Shown here: positions 1 to 5,742 of the stretch, piece by piece
Numbering within the stretch: the stretch's first letter is position 1
Layout of the letters: the number at the start of each line of letters is the position of its first letter
NCBI GenBank assembly: GCA_030537915.1
Contig: JAUNUZ010000121.1
Location: forward strand, 1 to 7,164
Origin: Micrococcales bacterium
GTDB lineage: Bacteria; Actinomycetota; Actinomycetes; Actinomycetales; Dermatophilaceae
DNA length: 7,164 nucleotides
Direction: 5' to 3'
Program-made: the position numbers and the translations under genes
Notes under the pieces: generated by a model
What the model was told of the DNA's origin: nothing
Seen by the model: only the letters and a program-made list of their open reading frames with translations
The model's database searches: none

Positions 1-2
1 TC

Positions 3-290
<288 letters not shown>

Positions 291-321
291 CCGGCCGCCG
301 TGGCCGTATCCCGCCGCCGGG

Positions 322-347
322 TGCGCCGCCGTCTCAGGTGCGGCGCA
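322..347. terminator. GC-rich hairpin at the convergent gene ends, possible terminator
   Basis: TGCGCCGC (322-329) pairs perfectly with GCGGCGCA (340-347) around a 10-nt loop. It lies where the dehydrogenase fragment and the methyltransferase converge, and it overlaps the last codons of the methyltransferase (stop at 334-336). No run of T follows on either strand, so it is not a classical intrinsic terminator. GC-rich stems without a T-tract have been proposed to end transcription in actinobacteria, but chance pairing is common at this base composition. Confidence 0.3.
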
Positions 348-963
348 GGATCGCGACGAGGAAATCGCTCGTGGGCGTGAAGGGGCGTAGATCCCACGTC
401 GAGAGCAGCAGATCCGTGGTCAACCCGACGGCGTCGACGTCGGCGAAGAAGTCCTCGAAGCTGTACCCGCGGCCGGCGCCGAAGCCGACGATCGCCCTGC
501 CGTCGACGCGCAGGTGGCGCTCGAAGCCGCGCAGCACATCTTGGCGCGTGCTCGCGGCGATGAAGGTCACGACGTTGCCGGCGCAGACGATGGCGTCGAA
601 GCTGGGCGCGGCCTGCGCAGGGTCGCCATCCCGGTGCCCATCGGCCAGATCCAGCTCGGCGAGATTGCCCACCAGCCACTGCGGCCCGGGACAGTCCTGC
701 TGAGCTGCGGCGATGAGGGTGGGGTCGACATCGACGCCGACGACCTCGTGGCCGACCGAGTGCAGATAGCCGCCGACTCGACCCGGGCCGCAACCGGCGT
801 CCAGGACGCGCGAACGCCGCGAGACCATCGCATCGACGAGCCGCGCCTCCCCGACGATGTCGTCCCCGGCCGATGCGAGGTCGCGGAAGCGCTGGATGTA
901 CCACCTGGAGTGGTCGGGGTTCTGCGCGACGATGCGCTCCCACTCACTGGGTTCGACGGGCAC
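334..963 (-). CDS. Class I SAM-dependent methyltransferase, substrate unknown
   Basis: This encodes a 209-residue soluble protein, a usual size for a single Rossmann-fold methyltransferase domain. Motif I is RVLDAGCGPGRVGGYL (about residues 52-67), the glycine-rich SAM-binding loop. The acidic end of strand beta-2 is GVDVD (76-80), and a motif IV equivalent is FDAIVCAGNV (122-131). The N-terminal stretch HSRWYIQRFRDLA (18-30) and GEARLVDAM (38-46) are shared by a conserved actinobacterial methyltransferase family, as I recall it. No acceptor-binding domain or membrane segment is visible, so the methylated molecule cannot be named. The GTG at 961-963 is the chosen start because an AAGGAG ribosome binding site lies just ahead of it. 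It follows the uridylyltransferase on the same strand after 54 bp and is probably cotranscribed with it, but no functional link is evident. Confidence 0.85.
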   Translation of the reverse strand: MPVEPSEWERIVAQNPDHSRWYIQRFRDLASAGDDIVGEARLVDAMVSRRSRVLDAGCGPGRVGGYLHSVGHEVVGVDVDPTLIAAAQQDCPGPQWLVGNLAELDLADGHRDGDPAQAAPSFDAIVCAGNVVTFIAASTRQDVLRGFERHLRVDGRAIVGFGAGRGYSFEDFFADVDAVGLTTDLLLSTWDLRPFTPTSDFLVAILRRT

Positions 964-973
964 GGCTCTCCTT
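964..973 (-). promoter_or_regulatory. Ribosome binding site of the methyltransferase
   Basis: On the - strand AAGGAG (973 to 968) is followed by a four-base spacer and the GTG at 963. The spacing is slightly short, but this is the only purine-rich core near the start. It supports the GTG as the true start. Confidence 0.6.
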
Positions 974-1017
974 GGCTTGTCGGGATCTTGCTCGCGTCGA
1001 TCTCGTGCATCGGCGGC

Positions 1018-2388
1018 TCACCCGAGCTGCGCGCCGTCCGGCACCGTGCCACCTTCTGGCCCCAGGTGGGCCGCCCCCGCGACGACCACATCGCGCCCGA
1101 ACCTCCAGTCGCCGTCGACACGAAGCGCCTTCGCCGCCTTGAGCGAGGGCACTCCGGCGGGGAAGCGCTTCTCGAAGTCGTCGATCTTCTTGAAGGCTGA
1201 CCCCAACTCGACGACGGGGGCCGACTCGACGGTGAGCCTCAGATTGCCGTCGTCCGCCACGTCGTAAGCGTCGGAGCGCAGCAGCAGCAGTTCGTTCGTC
1301 GTCTTGACGGGCAGGAATCGACGCCGCGGGACGCAGATCGCCTGTGCGCCGTCGAAGACCTCGACTGCGGCGCCCATCGCCGATTCGATCTGGACGACCT
1401 CGGGGGAGGTGGCGTCCTTGGGATCGGCGGTCTTGATGTTGCGGATGAGCGGCAGACCGATGACACCCTTACGCTCGGTGAGAGCCGCGAGTAGCTTCGC
1501 CAGGTCGAACCACAGGTTGTTGCAGTGGAAGAACGGGTGGCGGTGCTCGTCGGTGAAGTAGTCCATCTCATCCGGTGCGCACTGGGCCGTGTCGCGCAGG
1601 ATGAGCTGACCGTCGCTCTTGCGGACCGCCAGATGACCACCCTTGCGGTCCATGACCGTTCGGTGGCACACCTCCGCGGCGTAGGGGGCGCCGGACTGGG
1701 CGAACCAGCCCGCCAGCTGAGCATCGGGGCCGGCACCGAGGTTGTCGGAGTTGCTGACCGAGGCGTACCGGAACCCGGCCTCGACCAGGGTCGCCAGGAT
1801 GCCGGTGGAGAGCAGCGAGGGGTAGAGGTCGCCGTGACCGGGCGGGCACCACTCCAGGCGGGGGTCCTGCGGCCACTGCACCGGGGTGAGATCGTCGGTG
1901 CGCAGCTTCGGTTCCCGGCTCTGTAGGAAATCGAGGGGGAGCCCGTCCACGGCGAGAGTGGGGTAGCGCTCGAGCGCGGCAAGGGTGTCCTCGCGGGTGT
2001 TGAAACTGTTCATCAGTAGCAGCGGCAAGCGCGCGCCGTGCTCCTGACGAGCCGCGAGCACCTGGCCGACGACGAGGTCGAGGAAGGACTTGCCGTCCCG
2101 CACGGGCAGCAAGGACTTCGCCTTCGCCATGCCCATCGAGGTGCCCAGCCCGCCGTTGAGCTTGATGATCACGGTCTTGCCCAGCGCCTCGACCGCAGCT
2201 TGCGAGGAGATCTCGACGTCCTGCAGCACCGGCGGATCGGTCAGCGGATCGATGGTGTCCTCGAGAATGAGTCCAGTTGCCCCACCTTCGAGTTCGCCGT
2301 AGTAGTGGCTGAAGACCTCGATGGCCGCGGTGCTCACACCGGCCTCGGACATTTTCGCTCTCGCCTGCTGCAGTCCCTGCTCGCTCAT
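1018..2388 (-). CDS. UTP--glucose-1-phosphate uridylyltransferase, UGP2 (UDPGP) type
   Basis: The enzyme makes UDP-glucose and pyrophosphate from UTP and glucose-1-phosphate in the cytosol, supplying glycogen, envelope polysaccharide, trehalose or galactose metabolism. The 456-residue protein is full length and belongs to the UDPGP family of eukaryotic UGP2, not the shorter bacterial GalU family. Family motifs appear in order: the nucleotide-binding loop LNGGLGTSMG (77-86) with the following Lys-rich segment, NSFNT (127-131), PPGHGD (182-187), NSDNLG (213-218), FHCNNLWFDL (287-296), QIESAMG (333-339) and RFLPVKTTNELLLLRSD (357-373). The C-terminal 70 residues (FKKIDDFEKRFP, then VDGDWRFGRDVVVAG) match the linker and beta-helix end of the family. 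The ATG at 2388 is chosen because the protein then has the expected N-terminus. No Shine-Dalgarno sequence precedes it, but a -10 hexamer fits a leaderless transcript. It probably forms an operon with the downstream methyltransferase. Confidence 0.93.
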   Translation of the reverse strand: MSEQGLQQARAKMSEAGVSTAAIEVFSHYYGELEGGATGLILEDTIDPLTDPPVLQDVEISSQAAVEALGKTVIIKLNGGLGTSMGMAKAKSLLPVRDGKSFLDLVVGQVLAARQEHGARLPLLLMNSFNTREDTLAALERYPTLAVDGLPLDFLQSREPKLRTDDLTPVQWPQDPRLEWCPPGHGDLYPSLLSTGILATLVEAGFRYASVSNSDNLGAGPDAQLAGWFAQSGAPYAAEVCHRTVMDRKGGHLAVRKSDGQLILRDTAQCAPDEMDYFTDEHRHPFFHCNNLWFDLAKLLAALTERKGVIGLPLIRNIKTADPKDATSPEVVQIESAMGAAVEVFDGAQAICVPRRRFLPVKTTNELLLLRSDAYDVADDGNLRLTVESAPVVELGSAFKKIDDFEKRFPAGVPSLKAAKALRVDGDWRFGRDVVVAGAAHLGPEGGTVPDGAQLG

Positions 2389-2394
2389 GGCGCA

Positions 2395-2400
2395 AGCCTA
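2395..2400 (-). promoter_or_regulatory. Candidate -10 element for a leaderless uridylyltransferase transcript
   Basis: On the - strand TAGGCT (2400 to 2395) fits the TAnnnT pattern of actinobacterial -10 elements. Exactly six bases separate it from the ATG at 2388-2386, so the expected first transcribed base is the A of the start codon. There is no purine-rich ribosome binding site in this gap or just upstream, which agrees with leaderless initiation. No convincing -35 hexamer is seen, which is common for such promoters. The hexamer is short, so chance is possible. Confidence 0.45.
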
Positions 2401-2476
2401 GAAGATCACCTCGACGTGAGTGGGGGTGTCCGCCGGGCACGGTCGCGAAGACGCCTGGATGCCAGTGCGCGTCGTG

Positions 2477-2503
2477 CGCGCCGCCCTCGCCTCGGGCGGC
2501 GTG
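2477..2503. repeat. Perfect 8-bp GC inverted repeat (hairpin) in the divergent region
   Basis: CGCCGCCC (2479-2486) pairs with GGGCGGCG (2494-2501) around a seven-base loop. A G-T and a C-G pair extend the stem to 2477/2503. It lies about 45 bp upstream of the transporter -10 candidate and about 90 bp upstream of the uridylyltransferase start. It could be a regulator binding site or a barrier to read-through, or a chance product of GC-rich sequence. No T-tract follows. Confidence 0.35.
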
Positions 2504-2543
2504 ACGCGGGGGGCGGTGGGGGTGTAAGCGGCTGGTGCAGGGG

Positions 2544-2563
2544 CTAGGTTCGGCTCACCCTAA
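2544..2563 (+). promoter_or_regulatory. Transporter operon -10 (TAGGTT) overlapped by an iron-box-like operator (DtxR/IdeR/DmdR type)
   Basis: TAGGTT (2545-2550) fits the TAnnnT -10 pattern and predicts a start near 2557, giving a leader of about 23 bases that contains the ribosome binding site. No good -35 is visible. The same bases begin TAGGTTCGGCTCACCCTAA (2545-2563). Set from 2544 against the DtxR/IdeR consensus TTAGGTTAGGCTAACCTAA, 14 of 19 positions agree. Against the streptomycete iron-box form TTAGGTTAGGCTCACCTAA, 15 of 19 agree; if the extra C before the final TAA is allowed for, only positions 1 and 8 differ. Placement over the -10 and start site is where such repressors act. The regulator is not in the window, so control by iron or manganese is inferred from the motif alone. 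Confidence 0.5.
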
Positions 2564-2569
2564 ATTGCC

Positions 2570-2575
2570 GGAGGT
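2570..2575 (+). promoter_or_regulatory. Ribosome binding site of the solute-binding protein gene
   Basis: GGAGGT stands four bases before the ATG at 2580-2582. It decides the start: an upstream in-frame GTG at 2535 has no such site, lies ahead of the predicted transcription start, and would add 15 residues before the signal peptide. Confidence 0.8.
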
Positions 2576-2579
2576 CATC

Positions 2580-3914
2580 ATGACGTCGTTGAAGCGTGCA
2601 GCGCGGAAAATCACGGGTAGCAACCCTGCGCTCACTCGCCGCACCCTGCTCTCTCTGGGAGCCGGGGTCACGGCGATGGGAGCGCTCGCTGCCTGCGGGA
2701 GCAACACCGGCCGCGACCAGACGCCCGCTGCCGGGGGCGGCACCAGCGGGAGTGGCGGGGGAAGCAAGCCGACGCTCAACCAGTGGTATCACCAGTACGG
2801 CGAGGCCGGCACCCAGCAGGCCGCACAGAAGAACGCTGCCGACTACCCCGATGCGACCGTCACGGTCACCTGGAAGCCGGGCGACTACGACCAGTCGATG
2901 GTGGCCACGCTGCTCACCGACGGCGCTCCGGACGTCTTCGAGTACGGCAACGGCCCGACCATCGACATGATCAAGGGCGGCCAGGTCGCCGACCTCACCG
3001 ACCTGCTCGGTGAGGCGAAGTCCGACTTCAACGCCTCGGTGCTGTCACGGATGACCTACCAGGACAAGGTGTACGCCATCCCGCAGGTCATCGACATGCA
3101 GTTGCTCGTCTACCGCAAGAGCATGCTCAGCGCCGCCGGGGTGGCGCCGCCCGCATCCGTCGACGAGCTCATCGCCGTCGCGAAGAAGCTGACGAGCGGG
3201 TCGGTCAAGGGTTTGTTCGTCGGCAACGACGGCGGTGTCTCGATCCTCGGGGGGCCGATGCTGTGGGTCAACGGCCTGGACTATCTGAGCGCCGACAACA
3301 CCTTCGGCTTCGGCGACCTCAAGGCTGCTGCCGCGTTCGCCAAGTTGCGCGAGCTGTTCCAGAGCGGGTCGCTGCTGCTCGGTGCGCCGAAGGACTGGTC
3401 CGAACCCGACGCGTTCACGCAGGGACTGACCGCCATGCAGTTCACCGGCCTGTGGACGCTGCCCGCGATCGAGAAGGCGCTGCCCGGCGACTACGGCGTG
3501 CTGCCGTGGCCGGCGATGTCGGGCGGCGAGCCCGAGGTGCCCATCGGAGCCTACGGATCGTGCGTGTTCGCCAAAGGCCGCAATGTCGAGGCCGCAAAGG
3601 CGTTCGTGAAGTGGCTGTGGGTCGACCAGACCGACAGGCAGCTCGATTGGGCGCAGTCTTACGGCTTCCACATCCCCGCCCGTACGAGCCTCATCGCCAA
3701 AGCGACCAAGCTCAGCTCGGGCCCGGCGGCACAGGCCGCGAAGTTCGCCACCGACTACGGCCACGCTCAGACCCCCCTGCTGTGGACCCCGAAGTGCAGC
3801 TCGGCGTTCGGCGACATGATGACGCGCATCATCAAGGAGGGCGCGGACCCGGCCGCCGAAATCACCAAGGTCAAGACGGTCGTCGACGCCGAACTCGCCC
3901 GCATCGCCGGCTGA
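2580..3914 (+). CDS. Carbohydrate ABC transporter solute-binding lipoprotein (family 1)
   Basis: The 444-residue protein should capture a sugar or sugar derivative outside the membrane and deliver it to the two permeases encoded next. The N-terminus carries a twin-arginine signal, LTRRTLLSLGAG (Arg20-Arg21), a hydrophobic core and the lipobox LAAC with the lipidated Cys at 39. This suggests export by Tat and anchoring to the outer face of the membrane. A Gly/Ser-rich linker (about 40-63) precedes the mature domain. The domain shows solute-binding family 1 features: PDVFEYGNG after the first lobe, AIPQVIDMQLLVYRKSML around residues 170-185, and the late segment GAYGSCVFAKG followed by KAFVKWLW. 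Length is usual for the family. The ligand cannot be read from the sequence, and no glycosidase or sugar kinase lies nearby. Seventeen bases separate its stop from the first permease ATG or less, so an operon is likely. Confidence 0.92.
   Translation: MTSLKRAARKITGSNPALTRRTLLSLGAGVTAMGALAACGSNTGRDQTPAAGGGTSGSGGGSKPTLNQWYHQYGEAGTQQAAQKNAADYPDATVTVTWKPGDYDQSMVATLLTDGAPDVFEYGNGPTIDMIKGGQVADLTDLLGEAKSDFNASVLSRMTYQDKVYAIPQVIDMQLLVYRKSMLSAAGVAPPASVDELIAVAKKLTSGSVKGLFVGNDGGVSILGGPMLWVNGLDYLSADNTFGFGDLKAAAAFAKLRELFQSGSLLLGAPKDWSEPDAFTQGLTAMQFTGLWTLPAIEKALPGDYGVLPWPAMSGGEPEVPIGAYGSCVFAKGRNVEAAKAFVKWLWVDQTDRQLDWAQSYGFHIPARTSLIAKATKLSSGPAAQAAKFATDYGHAQTPLLWTPKCSSAFGDMMTRIIKEGADPAAEITKVKTVVDAELARIAG
2677..2690. 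promoter_or_regulatory. Near match to the CebR (LacI-family) operator inside the signal-peptide codons
   Basis: TGGGAGCGCTCGCT matches the streptomycete / Thermobifida CebR site TGGGAGCGCTCCCA at 12 of 14 positions and contains the perfect palindrome GAGCGCTC. It lies about 97 bp after the start codon and about 120 bp after the predicted transcription start, so it could act only as an intragenic roadblock. The same bases encode Met-Gly-Ala-Leu-Ala, common in signal peptides, so coding use alone can explain it. Confidence 0.2.
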
Positions 3915-3930
3915 TCGGATCACCACCGCG

Positions 3931-4875
3931 ATGACATCGGCGCTGGCGCAGGCCCGGCCGAGCCCGGGCCTGCGCCGTCGGATGCTCGGCCGGGAGAACC
4001 GTAATCTGTGGTTCTGGGTGTTCGTCGGCCCGTTCTTCCTCGGGCTGCTGCTGTTCATCTACGTGCCGATCGTGTGGAGCGCCTACCTGTCGTTCTTCAG
4101 CGCCTACAACACGGTGACGCCCACGACGAGGGTCGGCTTCGGCAACTACGTCGACATGCTCAGCGACCCGAACTTCCGCTCCAGCTTGGGCACCTTCGTC
4201 GTGTTCGCGGCCTTCATCGTCCCCACCACCTTCGCGTTGTCGCTGGCCACAGCGGTCCTGGTGGCGCGCACCAGAGTGGCGCAGCCGTTCTTCCGGTCGG
4301 TGTTCTTCCTGCCCACAGCATGCTCGTACGTCGTGGCCGCACTCATCTGGAAGATGTCGATCTTCTCCGGGGTGCGCTTCGGGTTGGCCAACACCGTGAT
4401 CGCCTGGTTCGGCATCGAGTCGGTGCCGTGGCTCTCGGTTACCGACCCGCCCTGGTACTGGTTGGTCATCGTCTCGGCCCGGCTGTGGCTGCAGGTCGGG
4501 TTCTACATGATCTTGTTCCTCGCCGGTCTGCAGCGCATCTCGCCGACGCTCTACGAGGCGGGCGCCATCGACGGTGCTACCGGGTGGAAGGCATTCCGGC
4601 ACATCATCTTCCCGCTACTGCGGCCGACCTCGACGGCGGTCTTGCTGCTGTTGCTCATCAACGCCTTCCAGGCCTTCGATGAGTTCTTCAACATCCTCTC
4701 GACGTTCGGCACCTATCCGCCCTACGCCCGGCCGCCACTGGTCTACCTGTATTACACCGCGCTCGGGCAGGGCCAAGATTTCGGCCACGGCAGCGCCGGG
4801 GCCATCATCCTCACCGCGCTCATCGCCGTGATCGCATTGTTGTTCAATCGCATCGTCACCAGGCAGGGGGACTGA
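3931..4875 (+). CDS. Sugar ABC transporter permease, MalF/UgpA type
   Basis: This 314-residue inner-membrane protein is one half of the sugar channel. Hydrophobic segments lie at about 27-47, 87-111, 122-142, 176-200, 235-255 and 290-306, giving the usual six helices. The cytoplasmic EAA loop that docks on the ATPase is clear: YEAGAIDGATGWKAFRHI begins at residue 208, followed by IFPLLRP. The longer N-terminal tail and the FVGPFFLGLLLFIYVPI first helix are typical of the MalF/UgpA partner. The ATG at 3931 comes 16 bases after the preceding stop. The bases ahead of it hold no good Shine-Dalgarno core, so translation may depend on coupling to the upstream gene. The next permease begins one base after its stop. 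Partners are the solute-binding protein and the second permease; an ATPase must come from elsewhere. Confidence 0.92.
   Translation: MTSALAQARPSPGLRRRMLGRENRNLWFWVFVGPFFLGLLLFIYVPIVWSAYLSFFSAYNTVTPTTRVGFGNYVDMLSDPNFRSSLGTFVVFAAFIVPTTFALSLATAVLVARTRVAQPFFRSVFFLPTACSYVVAALIWKMSIFSGVRFGLANTVIAWFGIESVPWLSVTDPPWYWLVIVSARLWLQVGFYMILFLAGLQRISPTLYEAGAIDGATGWKAFRHIIFPLLRPTSTAVLLLLLINAFQAFDEFFNILSTFGTYPPYARPPLVYLYYTALGQGQDFGHGSAGAIILTALIAVIALLFNRIVTRQGD
4865..4870 (+). promoter_or_regulatory. Ribosome binding site of the second permease
   Basis: AGGGGG lies in the last codons of the first permease, six bases before the GTG at 4877. It supports that GTG as the start and tight translational coupling of the two permeases. 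Confidence 0.6.
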
Positions 4876-4876
4876 C

Positions 4877-5728
4877 GTGGCCGTCGTCGATCGCTCTCGC
4901 GGGGCCAGACTCGGCGCGCTCGCCCGATATGCCGTGCTCATTGTTGGGGCGAGCTTTTTCCTGTTGCCGTTCTACCTGTTGCTTCGTAACGCCCTGATGA
5001 CCGAGCAGGAGATCACCGCCCCGCAATGGCACCTGCTGCCGCCTACCTGGGAATGGGGCAACATCTCGATGCTTTTCAGCGATCCCGCGGTGCCCATGGC
5101 GCGGGCACTGCTCAACTCGTTGCTCATCGCCGTGACCCAGACCGTCGGGGTGCTCGTCGTGTCCGGCTTGGCCGGCTACGGCCTGGCCCGCATCCCCTAC
5201 CGGTGGGGCAATGTCGTCTTCTACGTCATCACCGGTTCGCTGCTCATCCCCGCGGCAGTCACGTTCGTGCCGAGCTTCGTTCTCGTGTCCACGCTGGGGT
5301 GGGTGTCGACCCTGCGCGGCCTCATCGTGCCCGGCCTGTTCCAGGCCCTGGCCACGTTCTTGTTCCGGCAGTTCTTCTTGAGCTTTCCCAAGGAGATCGA
5401 GGAGGCGGCGTTCATCGACGGGCTCGGCTACTGGGGCACCTTCTGGCGCGTCGTCGTGCCGAACTCGGCAGGGTTCGCCGCCGCCATCGCGACCATCACC
5501 TTCATCGGTTCCTGGAACGCCTTTCTATGGCCGCTGGTCATCGCCCAGGACCAGTCGGCGTGGACCGTGCAGATCGCCCTGTCCACCTTCCTCACCGCCC
5601 AATCGGTGAACCTCTCGGAGCTGTTCATGGCCGCGCTCGTCGCGATCCTGCCGCTCGTGCTGATGTTCGTCTTCCTGCAACGCTGGATCGTCGAAGGTGT
5701 CGAGCGCACCGGCATCGGCGGCGACTGA
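4877..5728 (+). CDS. Sugar ABC transporter permease, MalG/UgpE type
   Basis: This 283-residue inner-membrane protein is the second half of the channel. Hydrophobic segments lie at about 16-36, 78-103, 112-135, 143-165, 199-221 and 247-268. The EAA loop, EIEEAAFIDGLGYWGTFWRV followed by VVPNSAG, starts at residue 173. LLPFYLLLRNALMTEQE near the N-terminus and WNAFLWPLV (213-221) are typical of MalG/UgpE partners. The GTG start has an AGGGGG site six bases ahead and follows the first permease stop after one base. The gene is the last of the operon in view: its stop is 14 bp from the stop of the convergent efflux gene. No ATPase, regulator or sugar-processing enzyme follows on this strand, so the transporter probably borrows a shared MsiK-type ATPase. 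Confidence 0.93.
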   Translation: MAVVDRSRGARLGALARYAVLIVGASFFLLPFYLLLRNALMTEQEITAPQWHLLPPTWEWGNISMLFSDPAVPMARALLNSLLIAVTQTVGVLVVSGLAGYGLARIPYRWGNVVFYVITGSLLIPAAVTFVPSFVLVSTLGWVSTLRGLIVPGLFQALATFLFRQFFLSFPKEIEEAAFIDGLGYWGTFWRVVVPNSAGFAAAIATITFIGSWNAFLWPLVIAQDQSAWTVQIALSTFLTAQSVNLSELFMAALVAILPLVLMFVFLQRWIVEGVERTGIGGD

Positions 5729-5739
5729 TTCGCCGGCGA
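5715..5739. terminator. Hairpin spanning the permease stop codon between convergent genes, possible bidirectional terminator
   Basis: Bases 5715-5724 (TCGGCGGCGA) pair with 5730-5739 (TCGCCGGCGA) around the five-base loop CTGAT, with a single G-G mismatch at 5718/5736. The loop includes the permease stop codon, and the right arm reaches into the 14-bp gap before the efflux gene's stop (5743-5745). Its position between convergent ends fits a shared terminator. There is no T-tract on either side, so an intrinsic mechanism of the usual kind is not shown. Confidence 0.4.
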
Positions 5740-5742
5740 CGC

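Larger units (their letters stand above)
2389..2579. other. Divergent intergenic regulatory region between the uridylyltransferase and the ABC transporter operon
   Basis: This 191-bp stretch holds the 5' ends of two divergent genes. From left to right it contains the leaderless-type -10 of the uridylyltransferase, about 75 bp without recognisable signals, a GC-rich hairpin (2477-2503), a G-rich run (2507-2525), and then the transporter -10, iron-box-like operator and ribosome binding site. Open frames crossing it read in from shadows of the neighbouring genes, and none looks like a protein. Confidence 0.8.

Noticed and set aside
2561..2566. TAAATT as the -10 element of the transporter operon.
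   Set aside because: Its sequence is a good -10, but the start would fall near 2573, inside the ribosome binding site, leaving a leader too short to use it. TAGGTT at 2545-2550 fits better.
2535..2579. Upstream GTG at 2535 as start of the solute-binding protein.
   Set aside because: The GGAGGT site at 2570-2575 serves the ATG at 2580, and the signal peptide has normal length from that ATG. The upstream codons cover the operator and would precede the predicted transcription start.
3911..3930. GGATCACCACC before the first permease resembles the 3' tail of 16S rRNA.
   Set aside because: It is the same sense as the rRNA, so it cannot pair with it as a ribosome binding site, and no rRNA gene is nearby. 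The short match is coincidence.
3045..4058. A 337-codon open frame on the - strand, antisense to the binding protein and first permease.
   Set aside because: It has Arg/Gly/His-rich composition without any domain motif, mirrors the strong coding frame of the + strand genes, and has no ribosome binding site. It is a typical high-GC shadow.
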